Origin: Sapientia aquatica
Lineage (GTDB): Bacteria > Pseudomonadota > Gammaproteobacteria > Burkholderiales > Burkholderiaceae_D
Reading direction: 5' to 3'
Assembly (NCBI RefSeq): GCF_004358105.1
Contig: NZ_SMYL01000007.1
Location: forward strand, 1 to 64,000
DNA length: 64,000 bases
Positions within the stretch are counted from its first letter, which is position 1; each line of letters opens with the position of its first letter. Made by a program: the position numbers and the translations under genes. The notes below the pieces were generated by a model. The model was not told the origin of the DNA. It did not search any database and saw only the letters and a list, made by a program, of their open reading frames with translations. Positions 1 to 9,562 of this stretch are shown here, in pieces.

Positions 1-124
1 AGCAACTGTACAAAAACGCGCCTGTGGATTCCGAAATCGGGACAATTTCAAGATCGCCGTATATTTCCATTGTGGCGGGCTTGACCTTTATCCGACTTCA
101 GCGACCCACAGGAAAGTCTGATGA
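1..124 (+). pseudogene. Degraded or frameshifted 5' part of the propeller sensor kinase
   Basis: No single frame is open from the left edge into the kinase gene. In the kinase frame two stops, TGA TGA, lie back to back at 119-124. Just upstream that same frame (about 71-91) reads CGGLDLY, the 'GGLDLY' ending typical of a regulator-propeller blade, and a second frame (about 44-60) reads FQDRR, the usual blade beginning. This is what a coding region broken by one or more indels looks like. It could be true decay or read error. The start of the gene lies outside the window. Confidence 0.5.
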
Positions 125-166
125 ATCAAAACATTTGGGGAAAGCCAGGAATTTAAACCCGATACC

Positions 167-3046
167 GTGGAATCACTGCTCCAAGATATGGAGGGCAATA
201 TTTGGATTGGAACGCAGAGAAACGGCTTACTATTTTGGGATAGTGCCAGAGGTAAATTCCAATATTTACGGGATGACACCCGAAGTCTGAAGAACATGTC
301 TGACGACACGGTGCAATCCTTATTTCAAGATCGCACCGGAACATTATGGGTCGGTACTTGGGACAAAGGTGCGGGCTATATTGATCTTGCCGGCGGCGGC
401 TTTTCTAGCGTGATGTCTTCTCAAAATTTTGGTGCCTCGTTGACCAATGAGCGAATTCAGACAATTTCAGGAGATGCGGCAGGAAACATCTATGCTGGAA
501 CGATGGGTGGTCTGAGCGTTATCGACATACAAAACAATGTCACCAAATCTATTCTGGTGAGCGGTAAGTCGCCGACTTTGGACGACCGCGAATCGGTGTA
601 TTTTATCGTGCGCAAAGATCCGACTTCTCTTTGGGTTGCCAGCAATCAGGGGATCTTGGTATTTGACACCAAGCAGGGCAAGTACGTCACTAAAAATAAA
701 TTTGCCAGCTTCAGTAAATACACCAATGTCTTTTCATTGATGGTCGATCATCGGCAATTATTGTGGATTGGCACCCACAACGGGTTGTACCGCTTAGACC
801 CGAAGTCAGACACAACAGAAGCGTTTTTGCATGATTCTAGTAATCCTGCCAGCATTCCCGACGATGCCGTTGAACCACTTCTTGAAGATAGCCAACATCG
901 AATTTGGATCGGTGCCGACTCTGGTTTGGAGATGTTTAATCCGGCTACCAATAAGTTTGTCATCTTTAAAAATTCGCCCAACGACAAGGACAGCATAGGC
1001 TCGGGCGCAATTACATCGTTGTACGAAGATTCACAGAAAAGACTTTGGATTGGGAGTGAATCTGGACTGAGCGTTGCCTTTGTCAATCAAGACAATGACA
1101 TTAAATTCCGTTTTTTTCCGACAGAGTCCCTAGTGGATTGCGTCTTGGAGGGAAGCGATGGAAATCTGTGGCTGAGCACAGATAATGAAATACTTAAATT
1201 CGATCCAAATCAGTTCGAGTTTAAAAAATTCATGATCCAAAATAGCCAGCCCAAAGCAGAGTTCTACTTCAACTCCTGTTACAAGGACATCAACGGAACA
1301 ATGTATTTTGGTGGCGCCCAGGGAATGGTTTATTTCAAGCCCGGCAGCGTTTTTGGAAACTCCTATTCGCCTAATGTCGTCATCACAGATTTCCAAATAC
1401 TAAATCGCTCAATACGCAGGAAAGGCAATTATCAAGGCGTGGAGTTAGATCATGCCATCCAAGAGGTACGGCACATACAGATTCCGAACGACTTTAATTC
1501 ATTTTCAATTGAGTTCGCCGCGCTACATTTTGCCGACCCCGTAGCCAATAAATACATGTACCGCTTGGATGGCTTTGACCAAGGCTGGATTTCAACCAAT
1601 GCTGATCGCCGCTTCGTGACGTACACCAATCTTAATCCGGGTGTTTATACATTCAGAGTCAAAGCTGCAAATAAAAACGAAGTGTGGAGCGCAAACGAAA
1701 CGACCTTGGTAATCGAAATTTTTCCGCCGTTTTGGAAAATATGGTGGGTACAGTGGTTGATGGTTATTGCTGCTGCGCTGTCACTGTTTTCGTTTTACCG
1801 CTACCAAATCGGAAAAGTAATTTGTCAACGCGATGAGTTAGAGCGGATGGTGGCGAACAGGACTCAAGAAATTCGCCAGCAAAATTTTAATAAATCAAAG
1901 TTCATTGCCGATGCGGTGCACGATTTAAAGCAGCCGTTGCAGGCAATCACTAATTTTTTAGCCGCTACAAGAAGCGCCATTTCGAACAAAAATTATCCTA
2001 AGAGCCGAGAGCTAATTGATTTGGCGCAGGACGCCACTCAGGTAATGCGAACAACCTTTGGATCGATATTGGAGTTGTCCAGGTTAGAGTCCGGCTTGAT
2101 CGAAGCAGAGTGCTCGGTGTTTAATCTAAAAGACATCATTGAAGAGCTCGTTCTCTCGGCAAGCGCCACAGCGGAAGCAAAAGGTGTGCGATTAGTTGTT
2201 CGACAAAACCCAGCGAATTCCTATTTCGTTGATAGTGATCCAGTTTTATTGCGAAGAGTAATTGCCAATCTATTGTCCAACGCAATTAAGTACAGCGATG
2301 TGCAAAAAGCGCATTGTCCCAAAGTGATTATCGGTTTGGTAGCGCGTAAAGATGTTTGCAGAATATATGTGGTTGATAACGGTATCGGTATTCCTCATTC
2401 GGAACAGGAAAATATATTCAAACCTTTTTTTCAAATCCATCATGAGAAGCCCGGATTTGGCGATGAAATGGGAATGGGGTTGGGGTTATCAATTGTCAAC
2501 GCCATCATTAATTTATTACCGAATCATAAGCTGTTCTTTAAGTCAGTCGTTGGTGCCGGAACTAGGTTTTATGTTGATGTTCCGCGCGCCGATGAGCAAG
2601 ACGCGCCATTTGGTAATTTGGTTAATCAAAGTCATATCACAGAAATAAAAACCGAAGTCGCCGGACTTTTTGTTTTGTATGTCGAGAATGATATGTTGGT
2701 GAGAAATTCTACCGAGGCACTATTTCAAGCCTTCGGGATTTTGTGCCAAGCAGTAGGTTCCATCGAAGAATTGCACGCGGAATTGCCCAATATTCTTAGG
2801 AGACCAGATATTCTATTGGTCAATTATTACTTACCCAATGGATTTACGGCGTACAAAGCAATCGACATTATTCGTAGCGAGTTTGAGCATACGATACCGA
2901 CGATTGTCGTTACTGGCAATCCGAAGGAAGTTAGTCTGTCCGCTGCTCTTGGACAGACCATCTTGCTTCAAAAGCCTGTTTCAGCAGAAGTCTTAATAAA
3001 TGAAATTCATCGATTAACTAGCGTAGATGATTTGGGGGAATTATGA
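167..3046 (+). CDS. Propeller-type hybrid sensor histidine kinase with a degenerate receiver (5' end missing or broken)
   Basis: The readable part begins at a GTG at 167 that falls inside a blade, so the true N-terminus is missing. Residues from about 8 to 420 hold repeated regulator-propeller blades (IWIGT, LWVGT, IYAGT, LWIGT, IWIGA, LWIGS). A Y_Y_Y domain follows at about 443-515, one membrane helix at about 525-547, then a HisKA domain with the phospho-accepting His at residue 585 (AVHDLKQPL). The HATPase has its N box (NLLSNAIKYSD), G1 box (DNGIGI) and G2 box (GLGLSIV). The last 120 residues are receiver-like, but the phospho-acceptor position is Asn886 (LLVNYYLP) and the acidic pair is E-N, so this domain probably cannot be phosphorylated. 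The topology is periplasmic sensor plus cytoplasmic kinase. The gene overlaps the next regulator by ATGA, so the two probably form a pair. Confidence 0.85.
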   Translation: MESLLQDMEGNIWIGTQRNGLLFWDSARGKFQYLRDDTRSLKNMSDDTVQSLFQDRTGTLWVGTWDKGAGYIDLAGGGFSSVMSSQNFGASLTNERIQTISGDAAGNIYAGTMGGLSVIDIQNNVTKSILVSGKSPTLDDRESVYFIVRKDPTSLWVASNQGILVFDTKQGKYVTKNKFASFSKYTNVFSLMVDHRQLLWIGTHNGLYRLDPKSDTTEAFLHDSSNPASIPDDAVEPLLEDSQHRIWIGADSGLEMFNPATNKFVIFKNSPNDKDSIGSGAITSLYEDSQKRLWIGSESGLSVAFVNQDNDIKFRFFPTESLVDCVLEGSDGNLWLSTDNEILKFDPNQFEFKKFMIQNSQPKAEFYFNSCYKDINGTMYFGGAQGMVYFKPGSVFGNSYSPNVVITDFQILNRSIRRKGNYQGVELDHAIQEVRHIQIPNDFNSFSIEFAALHFADPVANKYMYRLDGFDQGWISTNADRRFVTYTNLNPGVYTFRVKAANKNEVWSANETTLVIEIFPPFWKIWWVQWLMVIAAALSLFSFYRYQIGKVICQRDELERMVANRTQEIRQQNFNKSKFIADAVHDLKQPLQAITNFLAATRSAISNKNYPKSRELIDLAQDATQVMRTTFGSILELSRLESGLIEAECSVFNLKDIIEELVLSASATAEAKGVRLVVRQNPANSYFVDSDPVLLRRVIANLLSNAIKYSDVQKAHCPKVIIGLVARKDVCRIYVVDNGIGIPHSEQENIFKPFFQIHHEKPGFGDEMGMGLGLSIVNAIINLLPNHKLFFKSVVGAGTRFYVDVPRADEQDAPFGNLVNQSHITEIKTEVAGLFVLYVENDMLVRNSTEALFQAFGILCQAVGSIEELHAELPNILRRPDILLVNYYLPNGFTAYKAIDIIRSEFEHTIPTIVVTGNPKEVSLSAALGQTILLQKPVSAEVLINEIHRLTSVDDLGEL

Positions 3047-3726
3047 ATTCAGACCAAGGGCCGCATATTCTTTTGCTTGAAGATCAAGCCTTAGTTCGAG
3101 CAGGCATGCGCGAGCTAATTCTGATGGCAGAGCCAAAAGCGAAGATATTAGAGGCGTCCAATTTTAGTCAAGCCACCGATTTTCTGAGCAAGGAGTCGAT
3201 CCAATATGCTTTTCTAGACGTCGATTTGAAGGCCGATAAAACAGGCATCGATGTACTCGCTTTCATCTCAAGCAATGAGATCAATGTGCGTGCGATTATG
3301 TTGTCTGGCAATTCAGAGAAGGAAGTTGTTCTCGATTCCATTAATTCTGGTGCTTGTGGCTTCATCCCGAAGAGCATGGACGGCAACGATGTGTTTCGCC
3401 AAGCGATCGATACGGTGCTGAGTGATCGCATTTTTTTGCCGTTAGATTTTCTGCAAAGTCCCAGCAAAGTAGCCAAGGAAAATTATAGCGAACCCATTTC
3501 TAACGATGATTCTCCCTTGGTTTCGGGACGAAGTCTGCAAGTTCTTTATTATATTTGTCAGGGTCTTCCTAATAAATCGATTGCGCGTAAATTAAAAGTA
3601 GAAGAAGGCACGATACGCAAACATTATGTGCCGAAACTATTTGCCGCTTTCAAAGTGGCCAGACGTTCGGAGCTAATTATTGAGGTGTCCAAGCGTAGGA
3701 TAAAAATTCCACGATTTGACGATTAA
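3043..3726 (+). CDS. LuxR/NarL-type response regulator
   Basis: This is a 227-residue DNA-binding response regulator. The receiver starts with LLLEDQ (acidic pair E-D), the phospho-acceptor is Asp59 (AFLDVD), and the conserved Lys is in GFIPKSM. The C-terminal third (about 162-225) is a LuxR-type helix-turn-helix (GRSLQVLYYICQG, then NKSIARKLKVEEGTIRKH). The recognition segment continues VPKLFAAF instead of the usual linker-helix wording, so the target site may be unusual. Its ATG overlaps the kinase stop in an ATGA junction, so translation is coupled and the kinase upstream is the obvious partner. What it controls is not visible here. No terminator was recognised after it. Confidence 0.9.
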   Translation: MNSDQGPHILLLEDQALVRAGMRELILMAEPKAKILEASNFSQATDFLSKESIQYAFLDVDLKADKTGIDVLAFISSNEINVRAIMLSGNSEKEVVLDSINSGACGFIPKSMDGNDVFRQAIDTVLSDRIFLPLDFLQSPSKVAKENYSEPISNDDSPLVSGRSLQVLYYICQGLPNKSIARKLKVEEGTIRKHYVPKLFAAFKVARRSELIIEVSKRRIKIPRFDD

Positions 3727-3900
3727 CAATCGGATCGCTTAGTTGAAATCCTTTGCGGTGCGCCAGTGCGCTGAACATTGGCAGCCAACAGCATGAAGCT
3801 TAGCTGGCCTTATTTGCGTAAATAGAACAATCACCGAATTCCGACGGATGACACCGTTAGCGTTGCTGAGCTAACTCAATTTTCTTTAAATGGTTGCTGC

Positions 3901-4545
3901 CTAATCGTATTTCAGATAATCGAATAATTCACGGGTATTTAAATAAAGGTAGGAACCATTAATAACCCGTTGATGATGTCCTCGCGTGACGACAAGATGT
4001 GGAGCGCCTTGGATTAACAGATTACGCATACGATTCTGGGTCACGATGGTGGTTGATGCATTGAGGATTAACAGCTCATTGTCCTCGTCAACAAAGCGCC
4101 GTATCGCGTCGGTGAATCGATACTCCCTCATTATCTCTACTAAAACCTTTTTCTTGGTCACATCAAGCCCATGAATGAATCGCGCTTCTTGGATGTTTAT
4201 CAGTGCTTCAAGGGCTCTTTTTGGCTCGCAAATGTTGACTGCTGTTAGGGCCAAAATTGCTTGACTCGAATCAAATGGGCTTTCTGAATTTTCAAGAATA
4301 TGCCGGTATTTCTCACTAAATACGCGCCCAGTCAATTGTTCAATGCGCTTGCAGTTGTGCCACGAATAGGTCGCAAAATGACGATCGACAGGATGCTTCC
4401 CGGTTTCGGCATACAGTCCAGATGGACAGAGTTCAAGAGTAATATTTTCTAGGTTCTGTATTCGCTTCAGTGTCGCTGATGCGCCGTAACACCATTCGCA
4501 GAATGGATCGAAAAGGTAACTGACATGAGTGGGCTGTTGCATCAT
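3901..4545 (-). CDS. DsbA-family (FrnE-like) thiol oxidoreductase
   Basis: This is a 214-residue protein of the thioredoxin-fold DsbA superfamily. The active-site motif is C16-E-W-C19 in the context FDPFCEWCYG, which is the wording of the cytosolic FrnE/HCCA-isomerase-like branch. The cis-proline loop is visible as GAPHLVV near residue 182, and an all-helical insert lies between. There is no signal peptide, so it should act in the cytoplasm. Two ATG codons are adjacent. The AGGA-type ribosome site fits the second one (4542) slightly better. The gene stands alone, convergent with the LuxR regulator on its left. Its substrate cannot be told. Confidence 0.85.
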   Translation of the reverse strand: MMQQPTHVSYLFDPFCEWCYGASATLKRIQNLENITLELCPSGLYAETGKHPVDRHFATYSWHNCKRIEQLTGRVFSEKYRHILENSESPFDSSQAILALTAVNICEPKRALEALINIQEARFIHGLDVTKKKVLVEIMREYRFTDAIRRFVDEDNELLILNASTTIVTQNRMRNLLIQGAPHLVVTRGHHQRVINGSYLYLNTRELFDYLKYD

Positions 4546-5452
4546 CTTCCTTTTTAATTATCTACAATTCTTATGCAATCGAAATGGACTTATGACTGGC
4601 ATCCATTGCGATGATTAAACTTGGTCGCGACTAAAAAAATGCTGAATTTGCCGACCTAAATCTTTTATTGTCTATCGATCAAAAAGTGTCGCTGGACGTG
4701 TAAATTTCTTCGCCCTAGCTGGGTTGTGTTAAGCGCTCATCTGTCGCAATTCGAATTGCCTCAGTTCCGTAAAGGTCAGATCAGAATTGGGTAAATGGAA
4801 TTTCAGGCTCTCGCAGCTTGGGTCGTCGAAGTCAATCATTGAATACTCCCGTGATTTAATCTCCGTGCAAATATTATTGATTTCAACATGGGGAGGCGAC
4901 CAGCAATTGGTCTGCGATAGACGCGGAATTGTCGCCAGAGATTGCGACGTAATAGAGATAACAGAGCGAACATATTTATTTTTTAAAAACGGTATAAATC
5001 ATTGGTCGCATTTTTGATCGGATACCATTCACCCTACCGGATCCAAATTTTCAAACTACATTAAATTCTGTGCCAAAACGATGATCGTTATGTGAAAGCG
5101 TATTTCCTAAAGAGGCAGTTTCGGACCTGAGGATGTTTCTCTCGTTTTTGATCGATCCGCAATTGGTTACATTGTGTAACGATATTGATCTTCTACTCAG
5201 GGACTCGCAACTGGACAAAAGTCATGTTTTGGTTTTTTCAAACCTATGACCTTGGGCAATTTGATGTTGGCTTACTACAAAAAAGAGAGCGGGGCGAATC
5301 GGCTGGCGCAAGGCCGAATCTAGTGAGATGGTTTTCGTTGAAGTGTATTCGTCTGGATGGAGCAGCAATAGGACGGGGCATGCATCGGAATGACTCTTTT
5401 TTACCGAGGTCGCTTTTTGAATTTTGTGAGGCTATTTGGGTAGATGATTAAG
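4546..5452. other. Gene-poor interval, about 0.9 kb
   Basis: I see no convincing gene. Open frames of 76 and 88 codons at 4787-5017 and 5185-5451 have weak non-ATG starts, no ribosome site and no recognisable protein pattern. Two inverted repeats stand out: GTCGC-N8-GCGAC at 4931-4948 and the perfect GTTACATTGTGTAAC at 5166-5180. Confidence 0.5.
5166..5180. promoter_or_regulatory. Perfect 15-bp palindrome, possible operator
   Basis: GTTACA-TTG-TGTAAC has two perfect 6-base arms around a 3-base centre. Its size is typical of a dimeric regulator's site. It lies in a gene-poor interval about 740 bp from the start of the CheY-like gene, so no target gene is obvious. Confidence 0.25.
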
Positions 5453-5908
5453 CTAAGGCGAATATGACGCCATATGTTGGGTTTCGGAGTTGGGTTGCTT
5501 TTCGCTGAGTAGTGGCTCCCGTTTCACTAAAATTGCGTCGATTTTTGTATCTAACGTCACCGCCGCAAATGGCTTCACAATAAATCCATCGGCGCCCGCA
5601 TTCATGGCGGCGATGATATTTTCTTTCTTGGCCTCGGCAGCAATGATGAGTACGGGGAGATGATTAAATTTCTTGTCGGACCGGATGGTTTTTATCAGCG
5701 ATAGCCCATTGGTATTTGGCATGTCCCAATCGGTAATTACAAAATCAATTGGAGCTTGTAAGCCCGTTGATCGCAAAAGCTGCAAAGCCTTTTTCCCATC
5801 TTCTGCTTCCGAGAATTTCGTGTAATCAAGCTCTCTTAACGTTCTGACGATGATGCCGCGCATGCTAGGCAAATCATCGACGATGAGGAAGTGGAGTTTC
5901 GGAATCAT
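5453..5908 (-). CDS. Stand-alone CheY-like response regulator
   Basis: This 151-residue single-domain receiver is close to CheY. The acidic pair is D11-D12 (LIVDDLPSMR), the phospho-acceptor is Asp60 (FVITDWDMPN), and the conserved Lys is in FIVKPF. The block AKKENIIAA is nearly the same as in enterobacterial CheY. The residue matching CheY Thr87, normally Thr or Ser and used in signal transmission, is Ala here (LIIAAEA). About 25 extra polar residues follow the domain. No kinase or chemotaxis gene is adjacent; the chemotaxis genes lie more than 30 kb away. It may be a phosphate sink or a motor-type regulator, and I cannot decide which. Confidence 0.85.
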   Translation of the reverse strand: MIPKLHFLIVDDLPSMRGIIVRTLRELDYTKFSEAEDGKKALQLLRSTGLQAPIDFVITDWDMPNTNGLSLIKTIRSDKKFNHLPVLIIAAEAKKENIIAAMNAGADGFIVKPFAAVTLDTKIDAILVKREPLLSEKQPNSETQHMASYSP

Positions 5909-6598
5909 TGTATTCGGGAGAAAATTTGGCGAAGCTTTTTGAAAACCTTGATCACTTTTAAATTAATGCGCTGTCCGTGCTTAGTTGGATTTCCCTAATT
6001 CCCTATTTCTGCCATGTGCTCAAAGCATGCTCATTACTTAGTTTGCTTGCGTGCTGATACTAAAAATTACTAGTTGTGTTCGCGTGGTTTGGCTTTGAAA
6101 TAACCGTTTGTCAGTGGGAAGCGTTTTTCTCTAAAAATGATTTGAGCTACTAATGCATAAAGCGTGTGCGAAAGATTTTTTTTTAAAATTGGCACATTGA
6201 ATTACACGAATTAACGATTAAGATTTGCTCAAATAGCAGCAACGAGCTACATCGCTTTAACGTCGAGCGCAGTATTTCACGACTGTTTTTTTAGAACAAT
6301 GCGACATTTGTCGGGTTGCTTAAAAAGGACTTTTTTGGGGAAGGGGAGATGGTGAAGAGCGTGGAACAAAGTATGGAAAATTGCGCGCACGCAGAGGCGT
6401 ATGGTGCTTTTTGGGCGTAGGTGTTTGCAGCGATGGATGTGTTTGTTCTTAAAGCCGATTGCTAAGTTAATTGATTTGGTGGGAGGTTTTTAGGTCGCAT
6501 TCAGGGGCTTTAAACGGCTTACTAGTCCTACTATCGCTAAACCTGCTGAGCGTATTGAATCGATTTTTTCCGTAGGCGGTCGTTCTTAATCAGTCCCG
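5909..6598. other. Gene-poor interval, about 0.7 kb
   Basis: No supported gene was found. The stretch is AT-rich near 6150-6300 and contains the near-palindrome GCGACATTTGTCG at 6301-6313. The same motif recurs at 11486-11498 and, in variant form, at 11609-11622. Confidence 0.45.
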
Positions 6599-7384
6599 CT
6601 ATTTTGTCGCCGGGTTGACAAATAAATGATTTAGCTCGCCTGATGCTCTTGCTTTTACTAGCGCAGAATTGAGACGATTTAAGTAAGCGTCGTTGTATCC
6701 AGGAGCGACTGCGAAGTGATTAGAGATCACCGCTGCCGGCTTGGGAACGATGCAGAACGGGTTTGTTTTCATCGAGCCGGTTTCTAGATTTGCCAAGCGC
6801 CCGTATTGACGAATTCGCGAGTCTAGCGCCGCATCAGCGGTTTTCATTTGGCTATAAATTAAATGTCCGTCTTCACGTTTTTTCAGCAATTCTTGCAGGC
6901 TTGATTCGAAGTCATGAAACTCATAGGCTAGTATCACGCGGTCATTTAATATCTTATCCAGCTCTTCGCCATACGAAGCGTCTCGCATTACTCCTATCGT
7001 TTTCCCTGTTAGATCTTCCAGTTTATCGAAGACGAATTTGGTATCGCATCGTTTGACTATCCATACATAGTCATAATAAATTGGTTCGCTAAATTTAAAA
7101 CTGAGGGCTCGTTTTTTTGTGATCGAAGCACCGTATAAAAAGCCGTGACCATTTTTTGCTAAAAAGAGTGCCTGCTTCCAGGGATAGCGCTTGAATTCGA
7201 AATGCACATTTGTTTCTTTTTCAAGATACTGAAAAAATTCTGTCGTCTCTTTATTGAACGGAATCACTTTATCCGTTGAATCAAGATTCCTGTTGGTGAG
7301 AATAGTGATCGTCTGAGTTTCTTGGCCCAGCGCTGGACTAGTCAGAATAACTAAGGCGAGTAGTGTGATGACAGAAGTGAACAT
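6599..7384 (-). CDS. Orphan periplasmic solute-binding protein (SBP_bac_3 type), copy 1
   Basis: This is a transporter-type substrate-binding protein of the bacterial family-3 fold, about 261 residues. I place the start at the ATG at 7384 rather than the longer frame to 7447. From 7384 it begins with a clean signal peptide (MFTSVITLLALVILTSPALG, cut before QETQ), which lines up residue for residue with the paralogue at 9563-10345. The mature part carries the family blocks EFFQYLEKETNV, FKRYPWKQALFLAKNG and TGKTIGVMRDASYGEELD. Four relatives lie within 4 kb, but no permease or ATPase gene is near. It may therefore serve a distant transporter, a sensor, or act alone. The ligand is unknown; the fold usually binds amino acids or other small polar molecules. 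Confidence 0.85.
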   Translation of the reverse strand: MFTSVITLLALVILTSPALGQETQTITILTNRNLDSTDKVIPFNKETTEFFQYLEKETNVHFEFKRYPWKQALFLAKNGHGFLYGASITKKRALSFKFSEPIYYDYVWIVKRCDTKFVFDKLEDLTGKTIGVMRDASYGEELDKILNDRVILAYEFHDFESSLQELLKKREDGHLIYSQMKTADAALDSRIRQYGRLANLETGSMKTNPFCIVPKPAAVISNHFAVAPGYNDAYLNRLNSALVKARASGELNHLFVNPATK

Positions 7385-7733
7385 AATAGTTGACTGCGAT
7401 TTAAGGCCGTCCCGTATTTTATAGTAATGCCGCGCTGTAATATCCATGGGTGATAAAAGTAGCTAATGTCGTATCAGTCAATTAAACCATTCCGTTGCTA
7501 GACATGATTTCTCTCCAAAACGTGGCGAAAGACTCGTATTAATTCGACCGATTTATGTTGTTCGCGCTGGTTAAATTTCAAATTCGATCCTCTTGGTGGT
7601 GAAGTCTACCTTGTTAGAATATAGTGCTTTATTCTCGACCAATTCATTTTTAGTCCGCTATTCAGAAGGCATTTATTTCGGCCTGATCGGATTCTTATTT
7701 ATTTGGTCATTGTTATAATTCAATAAATATAAA
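7385..7733. other. Divergent intergenic region between two solute-binding genes
   Basis: About 350 bp of AT-rich DNA separate the minus-strand copy 1 and the plus-strand broken copy. It must hold the promoters of both. No operator-like repeat was recognised. Confidence 0.35.
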
Positions 7734-8549
7734 ATGAAGCTTAAATCTCTTTATGCAGGTGTTTTGCTATTGGTATTTTTTACATTCAATGTAGTGTTTG
7801 CTCAACAGGATTTCAAATCTACTTTGCAACCTCGCCCAGATTCCGCTCGCGTTAACTTGTTTTTTTCCAGCAGTGTTAAAACAGATTCAACTATCGAACC
7901 TTTGTTGCCGGAGACCATTGGCGTTATTCGTTATCTAGAACAGGAACTTGGTTTTAAATTCGACTTAGTAAGAGAGCCTTGGAAGCGTGCACTGACCTGA
8001 ACGATGGCGGGCGAAGGGATCATTATTGGTATTTCTAAAACGAATGAGCGACTTCAATATTTTGATTTTTCTGAGGCACTTTCTGAGGACAATGTGTGGT
8101 TGGTTACGCGTTGCGACAAGATTTTCCCGTTTAAAACGCTAGACGATCTTAAAGGTAAAACAATAGGCGTTGTGCGGGGAGTAAGCGCGGGCGAGGAATT
8201 TGATGGGCAAGCTAACAGACTCTTTAAAATTGACGATGATACCGACGTTACCGAGGCGCGATTTATCAAACTCTACAATGGTCGGGCTGATGCATTAATT
8301 TATTTGAAAACCGCAAACTCGACATCATCAGAACTTGCGCGTGAATTAAATCAACGGTATTTGCCGGTGGAGGCAAAAATCAGCGCGGCGAGCCCTACTT
8401 TTTGCGTGCTGGACAATCCAGTGGTGTCGGTTTCCGTGCACATTGCTCAGAGAAAAGGTCTTGACCAAAGCCCGCTTCAACGTATCAACAAGGCGATTAT
8501 TTCGGGAAAACAAAATGGAAAATTAAAACGTGTGACGGCGAGTAAATGA
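7734..8549 (+). pseudogene. Solute-binding protein gene (copy 2) split by an in-frame TGA
   Basis: Two open stretches, 7734-8000 and 8004-8549, lie in the same frame and together match the neighbouring solute-binding paralogues over their whole length. The first encodes a signal peptide (MKLKSLYAGVLLLVFFTFNV) and reaches the block REPWKRAL. The second resumes with GEGIIIGISKTNERL and continues through GKTIGVVRGVSAGEEFD. At 7998-8000 a TGA stands where the paralogues carry an ordinary residue (PWKQALFLAKNG in copy 1). A single nonsense change therefore truncates the product after 88 residues, unless the TGA is a read error or is read through. The rest of the frame is intact, so the lesion looks recent. 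Confidence 0.75.
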
Positions 8550-8599
8550 GTCCAGTCCAATAACCCAGAAAGAGAAAATTGATCAACGCCGCTTTGCTA

Positions 8600-9424
8600 T
8601 TAGTTTAAGTTGGCTTTCGAATTAGTGAAAATTAATTTAATTCTACCGCTACGTTTTCCATGTTCAATCGCCTTGCTTATTTTAGTCATTTCGCCTTGGT
8701 ATTTACCTTTAGCACAGGCAAAATGAATCGTGTCAAAAAAAATAGGCGTGTAGGCTACAGTAAATTCTTGCGCAGCGATGTGCTGATCACTGAAGGTTGG
8801 GAACAGGTTTTTGATGAGGTAGGCTTTCAATTCGGCGCCGGAATCAAACTCAGAATCTAGGCGACGTCCGATCCAGAGCATTCCATTATTCCGCCCTGAA
8901 AATAATTTCTGAAATCGTCGTTCCATCGACAAGGTGTCATCATCTACTTTGAAGATCGTTGCTTTCGCTGCTTCAAATTCAAAACCATAGCTTGCTCCGC
9001 GCTCTACTCCGATTATTTGCCCTAACAAGTCTTTCGGGCTGTGGACCTTAACTTGTTTCTTACCCGCGCTGATTAGCCAAATTTTCTCTACCCAAAAAGG
9101 CTCAGAAAAATCGTAATCGATGATGCGTTCAGGAGATTTTGAAAAACCAAATAAGAATCCCTGACCATTTTTTGCGTATTCTTTTGCGCGGTTCCACGGC
9201 AGCACCACAATCTTTAGAGACAGGCCTGTTTCGGATTCCAAATAGCGCACAAATTCGTTGATATCTCGACTCACTTCAGCGGGCCGCCCATGAATATCTA
9301 ACACCTCTCCGACATACACTGGAATCGAGTTCTGAGCGAGGGTTGGAGTGAAAATACTCGAACCCCCAAAAATAAGGGATGCAAAAATTAACTGTCGTGA
9401 GTGCCAAGTGAGAAAGTCAAACAT
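8600..9424 (-). CDS. Orphan periplasmic solute-binding protein (SBP_bac_3 type), copy 3
   Basis: This 274-residue protein has a signal peptide ending near TLAQ (residue 31). The mature chain has the same block order as its neighbours: FVRYLESETGLSLKIVVLPW, EYAKNGQGFLFGFSKSPER, FSEPFWVEKIWL and GQIIGVERGASYGFEFE. It is the most diverged intact member and, with the broken copy 2, shares a motif missing from copies 1 and 4 (KVDDDT in this copy, KIDDDT in copy 2). It is convergent with the broken copy and in the same direction as copy 4, with 138 bp between, so it may have its own promoter. No transporter partner is adjacent. Confidence 0.85.
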   Translation of the reverse strand: MFDFLTWHSRQLIFASLIFGGSSIFTPTLAQNSIPVYVGEVLDIHGRPAEVSRDINEFVRYLESETGLSLKIVVLPWNRAKEYAKNGQGFLFGFSKSPERIIDYDFSEPFWVEKIWLISAGKKQVKVHSPKDLLGQIIGVERGASYGFEFEAAKATIFKVDDDTLSMERRFQKLFSGRNNGMLWIGRRLDSEFDSGAELKAYLIKNLFPTFSDQHIAAQEFTVAYTPIFFDTIHFACAKGKYQGEMTKISKAIEHGKRSGRIKLIFTNSKANLN

Positions 9425-9562
9425 AAGTAAGGTCGCGCATTAGCAGTAACAATTTGAGTGGCGATTCAAGTTAGCGTTGATTGTCACTCGATTTCGGTGA
9501 TGGTAACTTGTTCGTCAAAGTAATCGCTTGCCGCATGGGCTAATCGCCGATTGCCCAGTTCG

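Noticed and set aside
4787-5451. Two open frames of 76 and 88 codons on the plus strand
   Set aside because: Weak starts, no ribosome site, and residue order that resembles no protein family. They lie in a gene-poor gap and look random.
7734-8549. Calling the in-frame TGA a selenocysteine codon
   Set aside because: Paralogues do not carry Cys at this position and no hairpin of the right kind was seen just downstream.
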